Origin: an uncultured Oscillospiraceae bacterium | GTDB lineage: Bacteria; Bacillota; Clostridia; Oscillospirales; Acutalibacteraceae | Direction of reading: 5' to 3' | NCBI GenBank assembly: GCA_910587835.1 | Contig: CAJUNQ010000079.1 | Location: 1 to 34,850, forward strand | DNA: 34,850 nt | Shown here: positions 1 to 6,838 of the stretch, in pieces | Numbering within the stretch: position 1 is the stretch's first letter | Layout of the letters: the number at the start of each line of letters is the position of its first letter | Position numbers and translations under genes: made by a program | The notes under the pieces: generated by a model | The model's input: the letters and a program-made list of their open reading frames with translations, nothing else | Told to the model about the DNA's origin: nothing | Database searches by the model: none

Positions 1-141
1 CGCCGTCTTTTTACCCAGAAGCAGCCATCTTCTGCGTCGAAAATCCTCGTAATACGCAAGTATTCCTTGCGGTTTTCTCCTTGAAGCTGACCGCTTCTGG
101 TCAAAATTCCGTCATTTCCTCTATTTTCAAACAAGCCCTAG
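1..141 (-). repeat. Dispersed non-coding repeat, copy 1 (cut by window edge)
   Basis: Read on the minus strand, this stretch has the same order of short blocks as the element at 14932-15100: a GAGG/ATG-like start, an AAAA-C-CGCA block, GGAATACT followed by GCGTATT, then a GATTTT-ACGCAGAAG-GGC block. No plausible protein is encoded. The right-hand limit is set near the CAAGCCCTAG at 130-139; the other end lies outside the window. Sequence identity with copy 2 is only partial, so this is a family resemblance judged by eye. Confidence 0.45.
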
Positions 142-186
142 TCTGTACACTCTGACAAATGAATGGATTGTGCAACTCGCATACAA

Positions 187-212
187 TTGTTGTACGCTTT
201 TGTTGTACGCTT
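187..212. repeat. Tandem 13-bp direct repeat
   Basis: The 13-mer TTGTTGTACGCTT occurs twice head to tail (187-199 and 200-212) in the spacer downstream of the transporter stop codon. It follows an ACAATTG that could pair with the GTTGTAC-type sequences. No function can be assigned. The rest of 142-286 shows no gene or clear terminator. Confidence 0.5.
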
Positions 213-286
213 TGCGCGGTGTTGTCCCAGATGTCCCGTGTTTGGCTGTCTACTGTTTTTGTGTATGGCAGCGAGGGGGCAGGGAA

Positions 287-1516
287 TTATGGCTGCGGCT
301 TTGTCTTTTTGCCTGCGGTTCCTACCAGGGCGGCGGTCACGACGGGGATGCCGGTGACGGCCAGAAGCAGCAGGAATACTCCGTTCCAGCCGAAATGGTC
401 GGCGACCCAGCCCAGGCCATAGGAGCTGATGGTGCTGCCCACATAGCAGCAGCCGTTGAGCACCCCGGCCAGCAGCCCGGAGTCCAGCTGCTCCCGCATA
501 TAGAGGGGGGCCATGCTGGTGATGGCATTGTTGACCGCGTGCATGGACAGGGAGATTATCCCGAAAACGGCCAGGACCGCCCACCACAGGCTGGTGTCCA
601 GCAGGAGGATTACCCCGGCGGTGGACACCGCGGCCAGCAGGAACCACAGCCCGGAAAGCTTGATGAAGGAGGGGAGCCGCCTTTCCAGAAGCCCGTTGCA
701 GGCTGCGCCGAATATGCCCAGCACCGGCAGGACCAGAGTGAGCAGAATGGAGAGGCTGTCGGGCAGGCCGAACCGCTCTTTCAGGATGGAGGGCACCCAG
801 GTGGTGAGCCCGTCCTTTACCAGATTGTTTGCCACCGCGAAAAGGCACAGCACCAGGACTGTGACAGCCACTGCCCGGTTGAGGAGGCCTTTGCCCGGGG
901 TCCGGGAGGTCTGGACGGGCTGGGCGTTTTCGGAGGCGGGAGCGTCCCGGTAGAGGAAAAGCCAGGCGGCTGCTGCTCCGGCCATCAGCAGGGCCCCGGT
1001 GAGGAAGGAGAAGGGAAAGCCGCCCCGAACTGCCAGTAGGGAGCTGAGCCCATAGGCCAGAAGGGTGCCGATAGGTACGGTGGTGCTCATGACCAGCACC
1101 GAGCTTTTCAGGGAGGAGGCGGGGAGGGACTGGGACAGGACGGAGATAAGGGTGGGCCAGAGAATGGACTGGAGCCCGCCATTGAGTAGCCACAGATATT
1201 TGAGGGTCCAGAAGGGGGCGCCCAGAAAGACCGCTATATTCAGCACAGCGGAGCAGGCCAGGGAAAAGGGGATAATCCACCGGCGGGGATAGCGGCGGCA
1301 CAGCAGGCCGTTGACCACCTGCCCGATGCCATAGGCGAAGAAAAAACAGGTGGTCACCAGCCCGGCCTCTCCGTGAGTCACCCCAAAGGCGTCCATAATG
1401 GGAGTGATGTTGGAGTTGTAGCTGTATCTTCCCGGGTAAGCCGCTGTGTAGGCCATCCAGCAGAGAAAAATGGTCAGCTGGGGCGGCATGGGGGTGTGAC
1501 GGCCTTGGGAATTCAC
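287..1516 (-). CDS. MFS transporter, OPA (organophosphate antiporter)-like
   Basis: About 409 residues with around twelve hydrophobic segments and a charged central loop near residue 190-205, the usual 6+6 MFS plan. The N-terminal stretch (an Arg in PGRYSYN, then EAGLVTTCFFFAYGIGQVVN and a short RRYPRRW loop) resembles the GlpT/UhpT/UhpC branch, whose early Arg binds phosphate. A sugar-phosphate or glycerol-3-phosphate exchanger, or a related sensor, is an inference. I chose the GTG at 1516 because GGGAGG lies about 8 nt upstream and it overlaps the stop of a possible leader ORF; the in-frame ATG at 1489 has no good ribosome site. The gene stands alone with its own promoter at 1731-1759. Confidence 0.8.
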   Translation of the reverse strand: MNSQGRHTPMPPQLTIFLCWMAYTAAYPGRYSYNSNITPIMDAFGVTHGEAGLVTTCFFFAYGIGQVVNGLLCRRYPRRWIIPFSLACSAVLNIAVFLGAPFWTLKYLWLLNGGLQSILWPTLISVLSQSLPASSLKSSVLVMSTTVPIGTLLAYGLSSLLAVRGGFPFSFLTGALLMAGAAAAWLFLYRDAPASENAQPVQTSRTPGKGLLNRAVAVTVLVLCLFAVANNLVKDGLTTWVPSILKERFGLPDSLSILLTLVLPVLGIFGAACNGLLERRLPSFIKLSGLWFLLAAVSTAGVILLLDTSLWWAVLAVFGIISLSMHAVNNAITSMAPLYMREQLDSGLLAGVLNGCCYVGSTISSYGLGWVADHFGWNGVFLLLLAVTGIPVVTAALVGTAGKKTKPQP

Positions 1517-1623
1517 GGGAGGTCCCTCCCTTCCCACGCCGTTGCGCTGGCTCTGTCAGCTTTTCTGTATTCTGCCGCGGGGTGGCGATTCATACCGTTG
1601 GCCGGGCGCAAAGATTCTGTCAT
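1513..1623 (-). CDS. Possible 36-codon leader ORF overlapping the transporter start
   Basis: An ATG at 1623 preceded by AGGAAAGGATGACAGCA opens a 36-codon frame. Its TGA overlaps the GTG of the transporter (shared GTGA). The peptide is hydrophilic and rich in Ala, Arg and Glu, with no signal or membrane segment and no run of one amino acid like an attenuator leader. The overlap and ribosome site suggest translational coupling. It could equally be a chance frame in a 200-nt leader. Confidence 0.35.
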   Translation of the reverse strand: MTESLRPANGMNRHPAAEYRKADRASATAWEGRDLP

Positions 1624-1649
1624 TGCTGTCATCCTTTCCTGGTCATGTC

Positions 1650-1691
1650 AACGCGGCGCGAAGAACGCCGGGGGAGGGCCTCCGCCGCGTT
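1650..1691 (-). promoter_or_regulatory. Stem-loop in the transporter 5' leader
   Basis: A perfect 9-bp stem (AACGCGGCG at 1650-1658 against CGCCGCGTT at 1683-1691) closes a 24-nt GC-rich loop. It lies between the promoter and the leader ORF, so it would be in the transcript. No known riboswitch class is recognised. Confidence 0.35.
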
Positions 1692-1730
1692 TTAGGGGGA
1701 AATTCGCGGTGATTTGCCGCTTTCCGCGAC

Positions 1731-1759
1731 ATTATACAATATGCCCCGACCCTTGTCAA
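1731..1759 (-). promoter_or_regulatory. Consensus promoter of the MFS transporter
   Basis: On the minus strand TTGACA (1759-1754), a 17-nt spacer and TATAAT (1736-1731): a perfect housekeeping-sigma match. It predicts a 5' leader of about 200 nt containing the stem-loop and small leader ORF. Confidence 0.8.
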
Positions 1760-1980
1760 TGGGGTGGGGCGGGATGTTCTGCCGTGCACTTTATATGATT
1801 CACATATCGGGACCCTGGGAGAGGACTGCGTGTCTGCTGTTTCTTCCAGGGTCCTGGTACGTCTACAGAGTAGGCGGATGATATACGCCCCTCATTATAA
1901 TGTGTGGAAGGGGACAACTCCCAGACAGGCTCCTTGCCTGCGGGGGAGTCTTTGCAAGCAGGGAGTTTGGATTGGGTTTG
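1760..1980. other. Gene-free spacer with two stem-loops
   Basis: No convincing gene here. Two inverted repeats are visible: GGACCCTGG (1810-1818) with CCAGGGTCC (1846-1854), a perfect 9-bp stem with a 27-nt loop; and a nested hairpin at 1917-1949 (ACTCCC/GGGAGT enclosing CAGGC/GCCTG). Neither has a proper T-run. A TATAAT at 1896-1901 has no matching -35. Confidence 0.4.
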
Positions 1981-2041
1981 TTTATAAATGCGCGGAAAAA
2001 TTTTGAAAAATATTTATAAAAGTCCTTGACAAGTTTATAAA
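1981..2041 (+). promoter_or_regulatory. Three phased TTTATAAA boxes over the small-gene promoter
   Basis: The palindromic octamer TTTATAAA occurs at 1981-1988, 2013-2020 and 2034-2041. Starts are 32 and 21 bp apart, close to three and two helical turns, which would put them on one face of the DNA. The third sits inside the -35/-10 spacer. A fourth copy at 2387-2394 precedes the second small gene. This looks like a repressor operator array, but the regulator is unknown. Confidence 0.45.
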
Positions 2042-2054
2042 GAAGGTTTATAAT
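2026..2054 (+). promoter_or_regulatory. Consensus promoter of the small-protein gene array
   Basis: TTGACA at 2026-2031, a 17-nt spacer and TATAAT at 2049-2054, all consensus. Transcription would begin near 2061 and run through the five small genes to the terminator at 3291-3339. Confidence 0.85.
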
Positions 2055-2201
2055 ACAATCACAAGGTCGAGAGAGAGCAACAGACCGGGGGATGCAGAGA
2101 GGAAAAAGAATTAACTCGACATATATTGAGATATTGACGATTGAAAACAACATGTGTCGGAGTTATAACAGAGGCATAAGAGGTAGAAAGGAGCAGCAAA
2201 T

Positions 2202-2378
2202 ATGAAGGAAATCAGCAGAAAACTGGGGAGAACCCTGAATGGAAGGGTGCAGGAGGCCGGAAGGTTGGCTGCTCTGACCACCCGCCGCCAGGAGCAGAGC
2301 TTTGCGCGGCTTTTGGAGAGCATGAGAGGCGGGCTTGAGTTTGAGGACCAGCGGATGCTCCGGCACCCGGCGGGCTGA
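2202..2378 (+). CDS. Small basic protein, divergent first member of the array (58 aa)
   Basis: Not recognised. The ATG at 2202 has AGAAAGGAG about 8 nt upstream. The protein is charged and helical-looking, with no signal peptide, membrane segment or cysteine. It lacks the invariant core of its four downstream neighbours. However, its N-terminus (Lys-x-Leu/Ile-Gly-Arg/Lys-Thr-Leu near residues 6-12) and its RRQEQSFARLLESM stretch (29-41) line up loosely with RRQQANYERFMQER of the second protein, so it may be a diverged paralogue. It is the first gene behind the strong promoter. Confidence 0.6.
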   Translation: MKEISRKLGRTLNGRVQEAGRLAALTTRRQEQSFARLLESMRGGLEFEDQRMLRHPAG

Positions 2379-2413
2379 GAAGGTCGTTTATAAATTTGGA
2401 GAGGAGAATAGAT

Positions 2414-2581
2414 ATGAAAAAGCGGATAGGGAAGACCCTGACAGATATCAGGAAAGTGGACCGGAACAGGGAGGCAGTTCGCCGCCAACAGGCCAATTAT
2501 GAGCGGTTCATGCAGGAACGGGCGGATGTGTTTCAGGTGACGGAGGGAAAGGCGCAGGCTATGTTCTGGGCAATGAGCTAA
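2414..2581 (+). CDS. Small protein with ERFMQERADVFQVTEGKA core, copy A (55 aa)
   Basis: Family not recognised. The start at 2414 is chosen because GGAGAGGAG lies about 7 nt upstream; the upstream alternative at 2396 overlaps that site. The N-terminal 25 residues are basic and variable. Then come NYERFMQERADVFQ, a VTEGKA turn and a hydrophobic AMFWAMS end, which reads as two amphipathic helices joined by a polar turn. No signal peptide, metal ligands or cysteines, so it is probably cytoplasmic. The preceding spacer carries a TTTATAAA box. Confidence 0.7.
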   Translation: MKKRIGKTLTDIRKVDRNREAVRRQQANYERFMQERADVFQVTEGKAQAMFWAMS

Positions 2582-2906
2582 CGGAAGTTTTTATGAAGAA
2601 TTCATAAATTTGAAAGGGGTAATTCACAATGACGGGATATACTTTCAAACAGGCGAAGCGTAGGGAGAGAGGCAACAGTGAGAGCAGAATCCTCCGCCAG
2701 CAGGCCAATTATGAGCGGTTCATGCAGGAGCGGGCGGATGTGTTTCAGGTGACAGAGGGAAAAGCGCGGGCTATGTTCTGGGCAATGAGCTAACGGAAGT
2801 TTTTATGAAGAATTCATAAATTTGAAAGGGGTAATTCACAATGATGGGATATACTTTCAAGCAGACGAAGCGTAGGGAGAGAGGTAACGGTGAGAGCAGA
2901 ATCCTC
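2483..2906 (+). repeat. 212-bp direct duplication inside the small-gene array
   Basis: Two adjacent units, 2483-2694 and 2695-2906. Each runs from the core of one small gene, through an almost identical 47-bp spacer (with TTCATAAATTTGAAAGGGG), to the N-terminal part of the next. The unit boundaries are where CGCCA-CAGGCC recurs. This is tandem gene amplification. Confidence 0.75.
2629..2793 (+). CDS. Small protein with ERFMQERADVFQVTEGKA core, copy B (54 aa)
   Basis: Starts at ATG 2629 behind GAAAGGGG (about 8 nt). It has a new N-terminus (MTGYTFKQAKRRERGN) followed by the shared core and an AMFWAMS end; one position reads Arg where the others have Gln (GKARAMF). The gene and its upstream spacer are nearly identical to copy C. 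Together they form a 212-bp direct duplication, so this pair is the youngest in the array. Confidence 0.7.
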   Translation: MTGYTFKQAKRRERGNSESRILRQQANYERFMQERADVFQVTEGKARAMFWAMS

Positions 2907-3011
2907 CGCCAACAGGCCAATTATGAGCGATTCATGCAGGAGCGGGCGGATGTGTTTCAGGTAACGGAGGGAAAGGCGCAGGCGGCGTTCTGGGCCATGC
3001 AGAACCTGTAA
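2841..3011 (+). CDS. Small protein with ERFMQERADVFQVTEGKA core, copy C (56 aa)
   Basis: Near-twin of copy B, starting MMGYTFKQTKRRERGN. The core is intact, but the end differs: GKAQAAFWAMQNL replaces AMFWAMS, adding two residues. The ribosome site is the duplicated GAAAGGGG. The 80 bp that follow are unlike the other spacers, consistent with the duplication unit ending inside this gene. Confidence 0.7.
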   Translation: MMGYTFKQTKRRERGNGESRILRQQANYERFMQERADVFQVTEGKAQAAFWAMQNL

Positions 3012-3090
3012 AAGTCAGGCAGAGCCGGAATAAACCGGGAAAAACCAGCAATCATATTGTGATAAGAAGAAACGGAAGGGAGCTGTCAGC

Positions 3091-3246
3091 ATGAAAAAGT
3101 TTAACGGGAAGAGATGGGCCAGAGAAAAGGACCAGGCTGTGAGCCGCCGGCAGAGCGTCCATTTTGAGCGCTTTATGCAGGAGAGAGCAGACGTGTTCCA
3201 GGTGACAGAGGGAAAGGCGCAGGCCATGTTTTGGGCCATGAGCTAA
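3091..3246 (+). CDS. Small protein with ERFMQERADVFQVTEGKA core, copy D (51 aa)
   Basis: Last and shortest member. ATG at 3091 with GGAAGGGAG about 9 nt upstream. The N-terminus (MKKFNGKRWAREKD) is unrelated to copies B and C, but from FERFMQ to AMFWAMS the protein matches copy A exactly. Over that stretch the DNA differs from copy A at about a dozen positions, all synonymous by my codon comparison. That is strong evidence the protein is made and constrained. A terminator follows at 3291. Confidence 0.7.
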   Translation: MKKFNGKRWAREKDQAVSRRQSVHFERFMQERADVFQVTEGKAQAMFWAMS

Positions 3247-3290
3247 GGCTAAACCGCTTATAAGTTTTCGTCACTCCCATATATAAAAAG

Positions 3291-3339
3291 CAGGAAAGCC
3301 CCGGCGCTTTGGATGGCGCAGGCGGCTTTCCTGTTTTTT
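3291..3339. terminator. Bidirectional terminator between small-gene array and amidase
   Basis: CAGGAAAGCC (3291-3300) pairs with GGCTTTCCTG (3324-3333) and is followed by TTTTTT at 3334-3339. The minus side has an AAAAAG start that gives a short T-run. It ends the small-gene transcript, and the amidase stop codon overlaps its T-run. Confidence 0.75.
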
Positions 3340-3913
3340 AGCTAAGGGGGGCAAAGCCAAAGTAGCTGAGCAGCCCGTTGTAGATGCCCTGGGCAAAGCC
3401 CCGTTGGTCGCTGCGGAGCTTTTCCGCGTCAGAGGCATTGGTGAGGTAGCCCAGCTCCACCAGCACGGCGGGCATGGCGGTGCGGCGCAGCACATAAAGA
3501 GAGGGGTTAATGCGCACGCCGTTGTCCCGGGTGCCGGTTTGTTGGGTGACGCCGTTGAGAATGTGCTGGGCCAGCCAATAGGCCTGGGTGCCCTGCTGGT
3601 AGACATAGACCTCGCTGCCGTTGATGGCCGGGTTGGGGTTGGCGTTGCAGTGGATGCTGATAAAGTAGTTGGCAGGCCAGGTGTTGGCCATGTTGACCCT
3701 GGCCCGCAGGCTGGTGGCATTGCTGGCGCCCAGCACCTGGTTGGGGGAATTGCGGGAGAGGCGGACGGCAAAACGGGGGTCGTTCTGGAGCAGCTGGCCC
3801 AGAATGACCCCCACATTATAGGTGACGTCCTGCTCCCGCAGGCCGTTGCCCTCGGCGCCGGCGTTGACGCCCTGGGGGTTGTGGCCCTGGTCGACGAAAA
3901 TGCGGATAGGCAT
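3338..3913 (-). CDS. N-acetylmuramoyl-L-alanine amidase, Amidase_3 type
   Basis: About 191 residues forming just the catalytic domain, which cuts the amide bond between muramic acid and the stem peptide. Visible family landmarks: VDQGHNPQG (first zinc His) at the N-terminus, a Glu in LREQD (second zinc ligand), SIHCNA (third zinc ligand) and VLVELGYLTN carrying the catalytic Glu. The start at 3913 has AAGGAGG about 7 nt upstream. There is no signal peptide, membrane helix or wall-binding repeat, unlike CwlD or LytC. It may therefore act inside the mother cell during sporulation, or be released by lysis or a phage-type holin; this is inference. Confidence 0.85.
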   Translation of the reverse strand: MPIRIFVDQGHNPQGVNAGAEGNGLREQDVTYNVGVILGQLLQNDPRFAVRLSRNSPNQVLGASNATSLRARVNMANTWPANYFISIHCNANPNPAINGSEVYVYQQGTQAYWLAQHILNGVTQQTGTRDNGVRINPSLYVLRRTAMPAVLVELGYLTNASDAEKLRSDQRGFAQGIYNGLLSYFGFAPLS

Positions 3914-4015
3914 AACACGCCTCCTTTCGGGGGTGACGCCCCCATAGCAGGGGGACATTCCAGGTTATGCGGGGTGCGGGCGGGGGGTGCGGGCGTTGTG
4001 AAAATGTTGGGAGCT

Positions 4016-4519
4016 TCAGCACATGGCGTCCGGAGAGGGCGGAGGCTCTGGCGCCCCAAAGCTAAACAGATCCGTTTGACCGGCCTCCCAAAAAGGAATT
4101 TCGCCTTTTTCCTCAATCAGCTGGTTCAGAAAATCGGTGATTGTGCCAACACAAAGGTAATGATCTGTAGAATCCGCGTCACCAATAAAAAGGTAGTTTG
4201 CAGTGTGTGACCGGCTTTGGTCCAGGAGAAGGCTGTTCTCCATGAACATACCGACCTCCAAAATGCTGTCCACAAAGGTCCCTCCCCCATAAACCGGATT
4301 TGTGTAACATTCTACAGTCCAAGAAATATCACTGATTCTGTAGTCGCCTGCATGAAAAAGAACAAAGCCGTCTGAAATGGAGAGGAGCCGGATGTAATCC
4401 TCAGGAAGGTCATACTGTGAAACAAACCTTTCCAGCAAGGCGGGCTCTGGGCGTTTCACCTTGTCAAGCCCCCAAAAGGGCTCCCTCTGAAACAACTGCA
4501 TGATTTCGTCGATGTTCAT
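4016..4519 (-). CDS. SUKH (SMI1/KNR4) family immunity protein
   Basis: 167 residues. The N-terminal LPEDYIRLLSISDGFVLF stretch (about residues 38-55) matches the SMI1/KNR4 fold signature (LPxDY..hL...NG-like). An acidic, aromatic-rich body follows, with YLFIGDAD as the second recognisable strand. SUKH proteins are commonly cytoplasmic antidotes to polymorphic nuclease toxins. Directly upstream on the same strand (31-bp gap) lies a broken nuclease-toxin tip, the usual toxin-then-immunity order, so this is probably the surviving immunity gene. The ribosome site GGGAG is about 13 nt from the ATG, which is weak. Confidence 0.75.
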   Translation of the reverse strand: MNIDEIMQLFQREPFWGLDKVKRPEPALLERFVSQYDLPEDYIRLLSISDGFVLFHAGDYRISDISWTVECYTNPVYGGGTFVDSILEVGMFMENSLLLDQSRSHTANYLFIGDADSTDHYLCVGTITDFLNQLIEEKGEIPFWEAGQTDLFSFGAPEPPPSPDAMC

Positions 4520-4550
4520 AAAGCCGTTTTTCTCCCTTTGTCATTAAATA

Positions 4551-4739
4551 TCAAGCATAGTTTCTCCACCAGCTTGTGAATCTTTTGTGTGTCTCAATAG
4601 GAAGCGGTATCAGATTATCATAATCATTGCCGCCTCCATACTGCGAGGGACGAAAAAGCATGTCGCAAAAATGTTCATATTAGTTATGAATGAGCGGATC
4701 ATTTACCTGAGGTGCGATTTTATATAAATTGCCTTTTCT
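4551..4739 (-). pseudogene. C-terminal tip of an HNH-like polymorphic toxin, broken
   Basis: Translated on the minus strand this reads RKGNLYKIAPQVNDPLIHN, an in-frame stop, YEHFCDMLFRPSQYGGGN, then DYDNLIPLPIETHKRFTSW and WRNYA before a TGA. The PSQYGG-NDY-NL-PLP...H..FT-WW..Y pattern is that of nuclease tips of WapA/Rhs-like toxins, which end their proteins. An upstream TAG and the internal TAA, with nothing recognisable further upstream, mark it as a remnant. It keeps the expected position just before its SUKH immunity gene. Confidence 0.65.
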
Positions 4740-4927
4740 CTAAAACTTTTCTTGAAGTATACCATATCTATAAGTTGTTGTCAAAATTGAATCCTACAAA
4801 TTTCATACAAATGCGGCTTACTGTCTCTATTAACATTTGTTTGTGAGCCTGCCCCGCCAGCCCTTTGCTCTCACCGGCAGGGCGTTACAAAAGTCGCGGG
4901 AGAACAGAGAGATTTTGGAAAACCCCA
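4740..4927. other. AT-rich spacer before pckG
   Basis: No gene is seen. Part of 4740-4800 could be further decayed toxin sequence but it carries stops in the relevant frame. CCTGCC (4851-4856) can pair with GGCAGG (4876-4881), but no T-run follows, so it is not called a terminator. Confidence 0.3.
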
Positions 4928-4956
4928 TTGATTATTCTCTCGTTCTGTGTTAAAAT
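4928..4956 (+). promoter_or_regulatory. Promoter of pckG
   Basis: TTGATT (4928-4933), a 17-nt spacer and TAAAAT (4951-4956). It gives a short leader of about 60 nt before the pckG ATG. Confidence 0.6.
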
Positions 4957-5023
4957 AATGGCAGGAATCCGTTTTCTCAAATTTTGAGTCTTTGCTATAT
5001 TCTTGAAAGGAGTTTGCAAACCC

Positions 5024-6796
5024 ATGACCAACAACAAGACCGTTCTGAGCTGGTTGGAAGAAATGAAAGAGCTGGTCACACCCGACCAGGTGGTGTGGAT
5101 CGACGGCTCGGAGGAGCAGGTGGAGGACCTGCGCCGCCAGGCCTGCGAGACCGGCGAGATGATCAAGCTGAACCAGGAGAAGCTGCCTGACTGCTACTAC
5201 CATCGTACTGCTGTGAACGACGTGGCCCGGGTGGAGGGCCGCACCTTCATCTGCTCCAAAAAGGAGGAGGACGCGGGCCCCACCAACCATTGGATGGACC
5301 CGGAGAAGGCCTACAAGATGCTGTTTGACATTGCCCGGGGCAGCTATAAGGGCCGCACCATGTATGTCATCCCCTACTCCATGGGCCCTGTGGGCTCTCC
5401 TCTTGCCAAAATCGGCATTGAGGTCACCGACTCCATCTATGTTGTGCTGAACATGTCCATTATGACCCGCACCGGCAAGGCTGTGCTGGACGTGCTGGGC
5501 GACAGCACCGACTGGGTGAAGGGCCTGCACTGCAAGGTGGACATTGACGAGGAGAACCGTTATATCTGCCACTTCCCTGAGGATAACTATATCATCAGCG
5601 TCAACTCTGGCTACGGCGGGAACGTGCTGCTGGGTAAGAAGTGCTTTGCCCTGCGCATTGCCTCCTATCAGGCCAAGAACGAGGGCTGGATGGCGGAGCA
5701 TATGCTCATTCTGGGCATTGAGAACCCCCAGGGCGAGGTCAAGTATGTGTGCGCGGCCTTCCCCTCTGCCTGCGGCAAGACCAACCTGGCCATGATGATT
5801 CCCCCCGAGGGCTACCGCGAGAAGGGCTACAAGGTGTGGACTGTGGGCGACGACATCAGCTGGATGCGCCAGGGCCCTGACGGCCGCCTGTACGCCATCA
5901 ACCCGGAGAACGGCTTCTTCGGCGTGGCTCCCGGCACCAACATGAAATCCAACCCCAACGCGCTGATCTCCACCCAGAAGGGCACCATCTTTACCAACGT
6001 GGGCCGCAACCTGGACGAGAACACCGTGTGGTGGGAGAGCCTGGACAAGAATCCTCCTGTCAACGCTCAGGAGTGGAAGGGCGCCGAGGTCAATGGCCCC
6101 GACTTTATTGCCGAGGGCGGCAAGCTGGCTCATCCCAACAGCCGCTTTACCGCGCCTGCCAAGAACTGCCCCTGCATCAGTCCCGAGTTTGACAAGGGCG
6201 AGGGCGTGCCTGTGTCCGCTATCATCTTCGGCGGACGCCGTCCTGACACGGTGCCCCTGGTTTACCAGTCCCGCGACTGGAACGCCGGTGTGTTTGTAGG
6301 CTCCATCACCGGCTCTGAGACCACCGCCGCCGCCGCTGGCGCTGTGGGCGTGGTCCGCCGCGACCCCATGGCCATGCTGCCCTTCTGCGGCTATCACATG
6401 GGCGACTACTTCCAGCACTGGATTGAGATGGGCGAGAAGCTGGGGGACAAGGCTCCCAAGATCTTCAACGTGAACTGGTTCCGCACTGATGCGGACGGCC
6501 ACTTCATCTGGCCCGGCTTTGGCGACAACTTCCGCGTGGTGGAGTGGATCATCAAGCGCTGCGAGGGCAAGGTGGACGCGGAGGAGACTCCCATCGGCTT
6601 TGTGCCCAAGGCTGAGGACATCAACCTGGAGGGCCTGGACTTCTCCATTGACCAGCTGAAGGATATTCTGGTTGTGGATAAGGCTGCCTGGGCCAAGGAG
6701 GCCGAGGGCATTGAGGAGTTCTACAAGCAGTTTGGCGACAAGCTGCCTGCCGCCCTTAAGGAGCAGCTGGCGATTCTGAAGGAGAACTGCAAGTAA
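5024..6796 (+). CDS. pckG: Phosphoenolpyruvate carboxykinase (GTP)
   Basis: 590 residues, the normal length for the GTP-using family (the ATP family is about 530). It interconverts oxaloacetate + GTP and PEP + CO2 + GDP. In fermentative anaerobes it often runs toward oxaloacetate for succinate or biosynthesis; direction here is inferred. Landmarks in order: PYSMGPVGSP; FPSACGKTNLAMM, the P-loop with its reactive Cys; GDDISWMR; ENGFFGVAPGTN; FGGRRPDTVPLV; and a Trp/Phe-rich guanine-binding region near the C-terminus. The ATG at 5024 has AAGGAG 11 nt upstream. It is a single-gene unit with a promoter at 4928 and a terminator at 6839. Codon use is strongly biased to C/G-ending codons, suggesting high expression. 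Confidence 0.95.
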   Translation: MTNNKTVLSWLEEMKELVTPDQVVWIDGSEEQVEDLRRQACETGEMIKLNQEKLPDCYYHRTAVNDVARVEGRTFICSKKEEDAGPTNHWMDPEKAYKMLFDIARGSYKGRTMYVIPYSMGPVGSPLAKIGIEVTDSIYVVLNMSIMTRTGKAVLDVLGDSTDWVKGLHCKVDIDEENRYICHFPEDNYIISVNSGYGGNVLLGKKCFALRIASYQAKNEGWMAEHMLILGIENPQGEVKYVCAAFPSACGKTNLAMMIPPEGYREKGYKVWTVGDDISWMRQGPDGRLYAINPENGFFGVAPGTNMKSNPNALISTQKGTIFTNVGRNLDENTVWWESLDKNPPVNAQEWKGAEVNGPDFIAEGGKLAHPNSRFTAPAKNCPCISPEFDKGEGVPVSAIIFGGRRPDTVPLVYQSRDWNAGVFVGSITGSETTAAAAGAVGVVRRDPMAMLPFCGYHMGDYFQHWIEMGEKLGDKAPKIFNVNWFRTDADGHFIWPGFGDNFRVVEWIIKRCEGKVDAEETPIGFVPKAEDINLEGLDFSIDQLKDILVVDKAAWAKEAEGIEEFYKQFGDKLPAALKEQLAILKENCK

Positions 6797-6838
6797 GCTG
6801 CGGCCCTTCTGACAGAGATATTGCATAAGAATAAAAGG

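Noticed and set aside
2092..2205. A 37-codon frame in the leader of the small-gene array ending with ATGA overlap on the first gene
   Set aside because: No usable ribosome site (GGGGG abuts the ATG) and no similarity to the array proteins; overlap could be chance.
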